Of a DNA stretch of 10,250 nt, positions 1 through 6,461 are shown piece by piece. A model generated the notes under the pieces. The model ran no database searches and had not been told where the DNA came from. It saw only the letters and a program-made list of their open reading frames with translations. The stretch lies in contig CAILTZ010000469.1 of the NCBI GenBank assembly GCA_903837255.1, forward strand, positions 1 to 10,250, in the 5' to 3' direction. Source of the DNA: an uncultured Pirellula sp. Its GTDB lineage: Bacteria > Planctomycetota > Planctomycetia > Pirellulales > Pirellulaceae. Made by a program: the position numbers and the translations under genes. The first letter of the stretch is position 1, and each line of letters opens with the position of its first letter.

Positions 1-10
1 GACCACTGAG

Positions 11-73
11 CTACTGTGTCGGGCTACTGTGTCGGGCTACTGTGTCGGGCTACTGTGTCGGGCTACTGTGTCG
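11..73. repeat. 13-bp tandem repeat, 4 full copies plus a partial copy
   Basis: The unit CTACTGTGTCGGG occurs head to tail four times without a mismatch (11-23, 24-36, 37-49, 50-62). It is followed by the first 11 bases of a fifth copy (63-73). The period is not a multiple of three and no supported gene covers it, so it is non-coding. It lies 54 nt beyond the stop codon of the YmdB-type gene. Read on the minus strand the unit is CCCGACACAGTAG, and the copy nearest the window edge runs into AGCTCAGTGGTC. Perfect copies suggest recent slippage expansion or gene conversion. Its function is unknown. Confidence 0.95.
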
Positions 74-126
74 TCCAATAGGGTGGGTGAGTTGGGATTA
101 GGCAAAGCGAGCAAGCAGCCCTAGTC

Positions 127-954
127 TTACGAGCTGATCGCTTTCCATTGCAATCTTCCAATGGCCTTGGCCAATCCTGTTTCGGGATCGACATCGACCC
201 AGGTAGCGGCCATCCGGACATCCTCGGTGGCGACATGAAACGTGTTGGGATCAAACGTCAGGGTGGTTTTCAAAACCGGTTGAATCTCGCGTCCTAGGAT
301 GCTTTTGTAGGATCCGGTCATGCCGATGTCGCATTGGAATGCTGTTCCACCTGAGAGAATCTGCTCGTCGGCAGTCGCCACATGCGTGTGGGTACCAAGC
401 ACGGCACTGACACGACGGTCAAGAAAATACCCCATCGTCTGCTTGTCGCTTGTCGCCTCTGCATGCAGATCGATCCATCGGATTCGGACCTCGGGAGGGA
501 TTTGTTCGAGAACTTTTTCAACCGCTTCGAATGGGCAGTTGATCGGTCGCATAAAGACTCTGCCTAACAGACTGATGACTGCAACGGCAACGCCGCCTCG
601 GGTGTGGACCACGCAGTGGGTTTTTCCGGGTGCTCTGGAGGGGAAGTTGGCCGGCTTGACGATATTGCTTCGGGTGGCAAGAACTTCCTGGATCTCACGT
701 TTTTTGTAGATGTGATCCCCTAGGGTGATCGCATCGACTCCAGCGGTGCACAACTGATCGTATTGCTTGACGGTCAAGCCGGCCCCTTCGGCTGCATTCT
801 CTGCATTGACGATAATTGCATCGCAGCCTTGCTCGCGGAGCTTAGGCACCATCGAACAAACGATGGTCATTCCTGGTTTGCCTACAACGTCTCCAATGTG
901 AACCACTCGCACGCAACCGGGCAACTTTTCGGGGAGTCGATCGTCTTGGTTCAT
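127..954 (-). CDS. ymdB: YmdB-family metallophosphoesterase (TIGR00282 type)
   Basis: A 275-residue cytoplasmic protein of the calcineurin-like metallophosphoesterase superfamily, YmdB branch. Studied relatives (Bacillus YmdB, Deinococcus DR1281) are di-metal phosphodiesterases, and Bacillus YmdB hydrolyses 2',3'-cyclic nucleotides and affects biofilm and sporulation decisions. Visible motifs in family order are GDVVG (Asp22), NAEN (Glu52, Asn53), GDH (Asp80-His81), PANFP (101-105), DLHAEATS (162-169, His164) and GTHTHV (187-192, His189 and His191). The spacing matches Bacillus YmdB closely. The main oddity is Asp80, where the superfamily normally has the metal-bridging Asn of GNH. The chosen ATG gives about 15 residues before the usual family start, and no clear Shine-Dalgarno precedes it. 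A -10-like TATAAT lies about 48 nt upstream, so it may be transcribed separately from the kinase gene 92 nt before it. The family call is firm; the substrate is not known. Confidence 0.93.
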   Translation of the reverse strand: MNQDDRLPEKLPGCVRVVHIGDVVGKPGMTIVCSMVPKLREQGCDAIIVNAENAAEGAGLTVKQYDQLCTAGVDAITLGDHIYKKREIQEVLATRSNIVKPANFPSRAPGKTHCVVHTRGGVAVAVISLLGRVFMRPINCPFEAVEKVLEQIPPEVRIRWIDLHAEATSDKQTMGYFLDRRVSAVLGTHTHVATADEQILSGGTAFQCDIGMTGSYKSILGREIQPVLKTTLTFDPNTFHVATEDVRMAATWVDVDPETGLAKAIGRLQWKAISS

Positions 955-1001
955 GGTGCGGTTTCAGCCAGCAGGCGCTTGATGGTCCATCCAGGGAGTC
1001 C

Positions 1002-1007
1002 ATTATA
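1002..1007 (-). promoter_or_regulatory. putative -10 box (TATAAT) upstream of the YmdB-type gene
   Basis: A perfect TATAAT on the minus strand lies in the 92-nt gap between the kinase stop and the phosphoesterase start, about 48 nt before the ATG. No convincing TTGACA-like -35 lies 16-18 bp upstream, so this is a prediction from one hexamer and its position. The two other main gaps in the window with such a box share the same geometry. Confidence 0.4.
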
Positions 1008-1046
1008 GAGAAAGGATTCGATTTTAGAGTGTATGCTCGGGGTGAC

Positions 1047-3434
1047 TCAGGTCGTTTTCTTGCCCTGGTCATTCGCAGCAGGACTCGCAGGTGTCTGCGG
1101 TGTCGTGGACGCGATCGTCCCGAAATCGACTGTTTTATCGAAGTCTTTGGGGTGAATCATGGTATTCCAAACCTCGTCGGTATCTTTACTGGACTCCTTG
1201 GTCGCTTGAGTAATCAGTTGCGTTTCGTTGTGAGCCGAGGAACTCTGGCGCGATGCCCCCGAAGAGGGCTTAGAGGATTCGAGCGATGGGTTACCACCCC
1301 GTTCATATCGGCTCCACCAAGCATCGGCGTCATTGATGTTCCAAGCATCGCTGGCAGCCAATCGGTGCAACAGTTGGGAAAGATCGCGAGCCGTTTGCGG
1401 TCGCTTGGCTCGGTTCTTTTCCAAACAGGACAAGATCGCATGTTCCAATTCCGATGCGATCTGTCTGCCTGCACGTAGCGATGGTGCGAGAGGAATCGCA
1501 TCCACATGCAATTGGCAGAGCTCTGCAAGCGACGTGGCTTGGAAGACCGGCGAGCCGGTCAGCAAAAAGTATCCGACCGCTCCTACAGCATACAGATCGC
1601 TACGAGCATCGACCAAATCTGGCGTCTGGATCGACTCGGGGGACATGTACAAAGGTGTCCCTGCCATCCCTTCCTGATTCTTGTTTCGCTTGGCATCATC
1701 GACGGCCCTGACCAATCCAAAGTCCAAGAGCTTGACAAAGTCTGGAACCCCACCGCGTCGATTGAGCATCACGTTGGCTGGCTTGATATCTCGGTGAACC
1801 AAACCCATCGAGTGGGCTTCGAACAGTGAACTGCAAAGTTGATCGAGGATCTTGGCGACTCGACCTTCGGGCTGCGGTCCGAATTTGTCGACCAAATCTT
1901 GAAGATTGATTCCGTCGAGGTACTCCATCGCATAGTAAAAGATCCCTTCGGGGGTTCGTCCGTAGTCGTAGATCGCGATGGTATGCGGATTGTTGAGGTT
2001 GCAAGTGATCTGAACTTCTTGCTCGAAACGACTGATTGAGGTTTCATTGACCCGCTCGACATTCAATAGCTTGATCGCGCTCTGCCTTCGGAGCATCGCG
2101 TGGTGCCCGCGATAGACCGTACCCATGGCCCCTTCACCGAGTTTTTCATCGAGGCGGTACTGACCGAGCTGCTTGGCTTCCACAGCCGCTTGCCTTGCCT
2201 CCCGTTGCATACGGCTGAGGATGAGCGTAAAGGCCAAAATCGCCATCGTCGCTAGTGCCAACAATGCGAACATGGTGTAAAAGGCACGTTGCAAAATATT
2301 CAGTGGTTCAAACGCTTCGTCGTAGTCGATCTCCGTAACCAACCCAAGGGAATAATCTTTAAGCCAGGTCCAGATACCGACAACGGGCACCCCGCGATAA
2401 TCGCGGTATCCGCCAATTTCCATCCCGTCTTTTCCCTCGATCAATTGAGAGGCCGCTTTCGTAAATGCCAATTCCGATCGGCGAGACTTGGGACGGAAGC
2501 CCTCGGTCATGTTCCCACCAGGATCCCGGAGCTGGATGTTCAAGATCGATTCGGCATTCTCCCAATCGGGCAGAACGCCCAGCAGAATCAGGTCTTCATC
2601 GAACCGACTCCCTGAGACCATCAGACCTTGGCGGTCGACCGCGTAGGTCTCGCCGGATTTACCGATCCGTCCGAGTTGGATCAGACGCGTGAACTCGCGT
2701 TCGGGTCGGATACGCAGCGACAAGGCGGCGATGATCTGAAGGTCTTGATTGAGCACCGGTACGCTGACAAACATGGTCGGAACCCCGGTCTGCATCTTTC
2801 CATGCCCGTCGGCAATCGCAACGCGACTTGAAAACGGCGGCGACACCGTCGACTTGTTATCGAAGACCTTTGCAAGAAAAATTTCGTACTCTTCAACACT
2901 TTTACCAATCAACTCCCTGTGGTTCGATGCGAGGATCGTATGCTTTGGATCGGATATCATGTATCCAGTAAACTCGTAATTGGCTAGAGTCGGCGCGATT
3001 TCTTGTTCGATCTCCTCGAGCAGTTTGGCAGACCCGAGTCCATCGCTAGGATTCGTTGGTTGAACGCTGCTGGAGGCCTTGATCAATTGATCGATCTGCT
3101 GCCGCAAGTCGCTCTGATTGGCCAGTGTCCTGGCGCTGGTCTCTTGCTGGGAGAGCCATTTGAGGACCATCGATTTCTCGACCTCAAGCAACGTGGTCAA
3201 CTGCGATTGCAGGTTGGCTTCCATCGTCATGCGGATGCTGCGGGTGATCAGATAACCAATGAGCGATAGCAGCAAAACGGCAATCAACGGCCAAAGCCAC
3301 AATTGGCGACGCAGCAGGAGCGTGGTGCTCTGGATGCGATTGCCCATCGACGTCCGCGTAAAGGTCATGTGCGCCTTGCGGCCGTCGTCTTTATCTTTCC
3401 GCTCAGACCACCACTGCTTGATCGTTGACCACAT
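1047..3434 (-). CDS. Transmembrane Ser/Thr protein kinase with extracytoplasmic Cache-like sensor
   Basis: A 795-residue eukaryotic-like (Hanks-type) kinase, probably in the cytoplasmic membrane. The layout is a short charged N-terminus, a first membrane helix at about 45-63, an extracytoplasmic region at about 65-383, a second membrane helix at 385-407, a kinase domain at about 426-690, and a Ser/Thr-rich tail of about 105 residues. The external region looks like a double Cache sensor: there is a GKSGETYAVD motif near residue 257 and a closing segment at 353-375 (WTWLKDYSLGLVTEID). Kinase residues are complete: glycine loop GEGAMGTVY (433-441), Lys455, helix-C Glu473, HRDIKPAN (547-554, Asp549 catalytic), DFG (571-573), and GTPLYMSPE (592-600) closing the activation segment. 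It should therefore be active. It likely senses a small extracellular ligand and phosphorylates unknown proteins. The first ATG has only a weak AGGTAG about 10 nt upstream; Met23 and Met30 are alternative starts that keep all domains. No dedicated phosphatase or substrate is evident nearby. Confidence 0.93.
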   Translation of the reverse strand: MWSTIKQWWSERKDKDDGRKAHMTFTRTSMGNRIQSTTLLLRRQLWLWPLIAVLLLSLIGYLITRSIRMTMEANLQSQLTTLLEVEKSMVLKWLSQQETSARTLANQSDLRQQIDQLIKASSSVQPTNPSDGLGSAKLLEEIEQEIAPTLANYEFTGYMISDPKHTILASNHRELIGKSVEEYEIFLAKVFDNKSTVSPPFSSRVAIADGHGKMQTGVPTMFVSVPVLNQDLQIIAALSLRIRPEREFTRLIQLGRIGKSGETYAVDRQGLMVSGSRFDEDLILLGVLPDWENAESILNIQLRDPGGNMTEGFRPKSRRSELAFTKAASQLIEGKDGMEIGGYRDYRGVPVVGIWTWLKDYSLGLVTEIDYDEAFEPLNILQRAFYTMFALLALATMAILAFTLILSRMQREARQAAVEAKQLGQYRLDEKLGEGAMGTVYRGHHAMLRRQSAIKLLNVERVNETSISRFEQEVQITCNLNNPHTIAIYDYGRTPEGIFYYAMEYLDGINLQDLVDKFGPQPEGRVAKILDQLCSSLFEAHSMGLVHRDIKPANVMLNRRGGVPDFVKLLDFGLVRAVDDAKRNKNQEGMAGTPLYMSPESIQTPDLVDARSDLYAVGAVGYFLLTGSPVFQATSLAELCQLHVDAIPLAPSLRAGRQIASELEHAILSCLEKNRAKRPQTARDLSQLLHRLAASDAWNINDADAWWSRYERGGNPSLESSKPSSGASRQSSSAHNETQLITQATKESSKDTDEVWNTMIHPKDFDKTVDFGTIASTTPQTPASPAANDQGKKTT

Positions 3435-3453
3435 CGCTAAGAACTACCTACAC

Positions 3454-3501
3454 AATTCCCAAAACAATTCCCAAAACAGGTCCCAAAACAGGTCCCAAAA
3501 C
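3454..3501. repeat. 12-bp tandem repeat in the kinase leader, two variants in AABB order
   Basis: Four contiguous 12-bp units share the core TCCCAAAAC. The first two (3454-3465, 3466-3477) are AATTCCCAAAAC and the next two (3478-3489, 3490-3501) are AGGTCCCAAAAC. The array ends 19 nt before the kinase start codon, so it should lie in the leader or promoter of that gene. A plus-strand reading frame across it gives a repetitive Asn/Ser/Gln/Arg peptide with no start signal or family, which I regard as a by-product. It could act as a protein-binding array or as a length-variable leader. Confidence 0.9.
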
Positions 3502-3646
3502 CGGCGCAATCCACAAAGAGCGTGCAAGCCCGATAACCCGCAAGCCCAACCCAAGTTTGCTACATGGGTATCTCAACAGTAGTTCACGATTGAGCCTAAG
3601 CGAGCTGAAAAGAGGAGTTTTTTGAACGATTTCGGACAATAATGGA

Positions 3647-6211
3647 TTATGGCGTGGAGAGCAACCGCTTGGCTTCTTCGAGCAGAAAACTTGCGTCTGT
3701 AAATGGCTCATAACCGATGTCATGCCAGCGAATTCGGCCTTGTCCATCGACCAAAATCGTTCCATGTAACGGTTGGCCTTCAAAATCGTCAAAGCAACGG
3801 AAACTCTTAAACACATCCAAGTCCGAGTTGGACATCAGCGGTATGTTCATCGAGCCATCAAAACGTTTCAGCCCCTCGCTCAGCGACTGCCCATCCTCGG
3901 TACTGATGCCCACGACTTGAATCCCAGCATCCTTAAACTCCGCCATCTTGGGTGAAAACGTCTTGAGCTGCTCGGTGCAGTGCAAACAGCCAAACCCCAA
4001 ATAGAGGATCATGATATAAGGCTTTCCTCGCAGGTTCGACGAAGAATTGATCGCAAGCGAAACTGGCTCTGAACTGGCAAGCGGCGTTGAGACCTGTATT
4101 TCAGGGCTGGCTAAACTCCATGAAGGTGCCACTGGAGGAACCCAGCGAACCGGACCGAGCGAGTCGAGCACTGGACGATCCCCAAGGTCCTTTCGCTCAG
4201 GTGCAGTCGTCTCCCAGGCAAGCCCAGCAGAGACACTGCTTGCAATCTGTTTGGCTTGTTCGATCCAAGTGATTCCCGGTTCGCACGCCCATACGAGTTT
4301 CGCACAACGCTCGAGGGCTCGCGTGCGATCTTGCTTCCATTGATCTACCTGCTTGGCCTGCCCTTTGGACTCGATGGCTCGGTGGGTCACGATGGCAAAC
4401 ATAGCACTTGGCAAAACCTCCCCTTCGGATCCATTGAACGCGTCGCGTGCCTTGCCCACAGCAAGCTCGTGTTCGCCTGCGGCCTGGGTCCAGTCGATCC
4501 GTTGCCATATGTCGATCGAATCGCGAGCCTCGCTCGAACGCCGGACGGCTTGTCGATAGTCTCCTCGATGCGCGGCGGCATAGGCCTCAAGGGTGTTTAT
4601 GTAGCTTGCTAGCCGATAGCTTCGATAGGTCTTTTCATGCAAAGCCTTTTGCCGATCGATCTCCTCTTGTGGTTTGTCCTTCCACTTGCTCTGGTCAAAC
4701 TCCTGCATCACTCGATCGACAAAGGGCAGGTCCCTCTCCTCGCCCCAAAGATCCTTGGGAGCTTCGGTAGGCTCCAAGAGACTAGGGGGCAAACGCTTGG
4801 CCGAATCCGTACTTCGGCTGGCCGCATCGACATCGATCAATAGACTTCGGCGCAGTTCTTTCATTCCCTGCAGAATCGCTTCGGCTTGTTCTTTCTTGCC
4901 GGTTTCAAAAGCTGCGATCCCCCTTAGCATCTGAACTTCGTCAGCTCGCGTGGTTCCCTCGGCAGCTTGAAGGTAGACGCTATCGACCAACTCGGAGGCC
5001 TGGGGCCATAGACGATAAGTTCGTATCGCTTGCAAAAGCCTCTGTCGCCCAAAATTCGATGAGCCGTTTGCGCTGGGCGAATTGTATTTCGGGTGCCGAG
5101 GCAACTCGATCATGTTCTTTGCCAGCGAGAGGGCATCGGAGGGCCGTCCGATGTTGAGCCAATCGCGAATTAGCCATTCGTTGTTGTGCGCATAGTTGTG
5201 GATCTGGTCGGGCATCACGCGATCTCGAATCATGTGGGCATGGTCGACCCTCGCCGAGGCTTCTTGTTGCCAAGCTGCATCGGCATAGCGATGCAACCGG
5301 GAGTAAGTATGGCCGGGCATATGCCACATGTGAGCGATCCCCGGTGCACTCGGGCCGCACTCGGCTGCGGCTCGGAGGGCCAGTTTCTCCTTGCGGTAAT
5401 CCCACAGGTGGATTCGGAAATGGTGAGCCGGATGCCTCGGATTGCGTCGAAAGATATCCTCGAGCATCGAGTCCAATGCGGTGTAACTTTGAATGTCGTT
5501 CCCTTGGCCCTGATTTTGCCAAATTTGCAGCACGAGCATGGCTTTGAGCTCGATCTCCTCTGGGTAATCCTGGACGATCTCATCGAGCTCGCGGGCGTAA
5601 CTTTTGAAACGCTCTTTGCGTTTGTCTCGGACTTCGTCGGTGACGTTAGGTTTCTTTTTACCCCCTTTGGACTCGGACTTGGATGGGTCCTTTTCGTCTT
5701 CCTTTTCCTTTTTCTCTTCCGGTGGCTTGGGCCAGTCTTTGACCCGTCGGCTCCAGGCCTCGATGAGCCGCCTTTCCAAGGGGCTCGACTTTTCGATCCG
5801 CTTCATGGCCTGTTCGATGAACCCAGCGGATCGCTCGGGATTCTCGGTGTTGGCCCTAGCCATCCCCCAGTAGAAAATGGCTCGGTCGGGTTCGATCGAG
5901 GCAGCTTGGCGGAACGATCGCTCGGCTTCGAAGTACCAAAAGCCATGCAACTGCGAGATCCCTTGATCGAAAAACCGCTGGGCCATTGGGTTTTCGGTGG
6001 AGATTTTCCAGTGGATGTTCCCCATGCCTTGCATCAGATAAGCCGCTTGGCGGGGGCCCTCATTAAAGGCCTGTGCATGGAACGAGTGGCCGGGATTCTT
6101 GTCCTTGGCGGGATCTTTTTGGTCCTCGGTCCCCCAGGCGATGGGCAGTGTGATCAAACTACACGCTGCAAGAGTGCTCGGGAAAAACTTGAATAAAGAC
6201 GGCATTCGCAT
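3647..6211 (-). CDS. Secreted TPR protein with C-terminal redoxin (AhpC/TSA-thioredoxin-like) domain
   Basis: An 854-residue exported protein, reading from the ATG at 6211. This start is preferred over a TTG 76 codons further upstream because it places a signal peptide at the N-terminus, with a hydrophobic stretch to about residue 26 and a possible AWG cleavage site. LAAC at 14-17 also fits a lipobox, so lipoprotein anchoring is possible. A TPR-like region begins with a unit at about 78-121 (aromatic-rich, then SFRQAASIEPDRA). It continues past a Lys/Glu-rich linker (163-202) to an HMPGH motif (297-301) followed by another helical pair, and reaches to about residue 700. This HxPxH-TPR arrangement is common in large Planctomycetes proteins of unknown role. 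The C-terminal redoxin domain (about 715-854) has a CLHC active-site pair (Cys742, Cys745) and a third cysteine in RCFDDFE (Cys806). The protein may be a thiol-active envelope scaffold or chaperone; its substrate is unknown. It lies between two transcription units and probably has its own promoter. Confidence 0.87.
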   Translation of the reverse strand: MRMPSLFKFFPSTLAACSLITLPIAWGTEDQKDPAKDKNPGHSFHAQAFNEGPRQAAYLMQGMGNIHWKISTENPMAQRFFDQGISQLHGFWYFEAERSFRQAASIEPDRAIFYWGMARANTENPERSAGFIEQAMKRIEKSSPLERRLIEAWSRRVKDWPKPPEEKKEKEDEKDPSKSESKGGKKKPNVTDEVRDKRKERFKSYARELDEIVQDYPEEIELKAMLVLQIWQNQGQGNDIQSYTALDSMLEDIFRRNPRHPAHHFRIHLWDYRKEKLALRAAAECGPSAPGIAHMWHMPGHTYSRLHRYADAAWQQEASARVDHAHMIRDRVMPDQIHNYAHNNEWLIRDWLNIGRPSDALSLAKNMIELPRHPKYNSPSANGSSNFGRQRLLQAIRTYRLWPQASELVDSVYLQAAEGTTRADEVQMLRGIAAFETGKKEQAEAILQGMKELRRSLLIDVDAASRSTDSAKRLPPSLLEPTEAPKDLWGEERDLPFVDRVMQEFDQSKWKDKPQEEIDRQKALHEKTYRSYRLASYINTLEAYAAAHRGDYRQAVRRSSEARDSIDIWQRIDWTQAAGEHELAVGKARDAFNGSEGEVLPSAMFAIVTHRAIESKGQAKQVDQWKQDRTRALERCAKLVWACEPGITWIEQAKQIASSVSAGLAWETTAPERKDLGDRPVLDSLGPVRWVPPVAPSWSLASPEIQVSTPLASSEPVSLAINSSSNLRGKPYIMILYLGFGCLHCTEQLKTFSPKMAEFKDAGIQVVGISTEDGQSLSEGLKRFDGSMNIPLMSNSDLDVFKSFRCFDDFEGQPLHGTILVDGQGRIRWHDIGYEPFTDASFLLEEAKRLLSTP

Positions 6212-6461
6212 CGGTCGATCCGGTAGGAGCGTCAGGAGGGTAGGTGGGGGGAGCCGGTGGCTGCAAGAGTGATTATAGTTTACGAAAGGAACCGATGCTT
6301 GAAGAATCAACCCATGCGTAGCGCGATATAAAACGCATCGCGATAATCTACCTGGACAGGTGGTTTTGTATCGATTTTGTCCTTGGATTGGCGGACTTGG
6401 CAGGCTTGCTCCCATGCCTGGATCATCCAAGAATCTCAACGCTTTGCTTGTGCTTCATACA
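6212..6461 (-). other. 250-nt intergenic region, leader of the TPR-redoxin gene
   Basis: A TTG-started extension of the downstream frame could cover most of this stretch. Its encoded residues look unlike a natural N-terminus and would bury the signal peptide, so I treat the stretch as non-coding. It holds one good -10 hexamer (6272-6277) and a 6-bp inverted repeat CGCGAT/ATCGCG (6322-6327 with 6337-6342). No U-tracted hairpin is evident after the stop of the VWA gene. Confidence 0.6.
6272..6277 (-). promoter_or_regulatory. putative -10 box (TATAAT) upstream of the TPR-redoxin gene
   Basis: A perfect TATAAT on the minus strand, within AAACTATAATCAC, lies about 60 nt before the preferred ATG at 6211. 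It falls inside the TTG-extended reading frame, which supports the shorter start. No good -35 match is seen at 16-18 bp spacing, so the promoter is predicted and unproven. Confidence 0.42.

Noticed and set aside
11..73. 13-bp repeats as a CRISPR array
   Set aside because: Units abut without spacers and are far shorter than CRISPR repeats. No cas gene is present.
74..126. Terminator after the YmdB-type gene
   Set aside because: No hairpin with a following T-tract is visible on the minus strand between the stop codon and the 13-bp repeats.
3448..3816. Minus-strand frame of 122 codons ending in a Gly-Pro-Val-Leu repeat
   Set aside because: It overlaps the 3' end of the TPR-redoxin gene in another frame. 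Its repetitive tail is only the translation of the 12-bp tandem array.
5186..6196. Plus-strand open frame of 336 codons
   Set aside because: It lies entirely antisense to the TPR-redoxin gene. Its composition is a mirror of the Lys/Glu-rich linker on the other strand, giving Phe/Leu runs. No family motif or ribosome site is visible.
6322..6342. Inverted repeat CGCGAT/ATCGCG with a 9-nt loop in the gap after the VWA gene
   Set aside because: The stem is only 6 bp, no T-tract follows on the minus strand, and it lies about 120 nt after the stop. It is not convincing as a terminator or operator.
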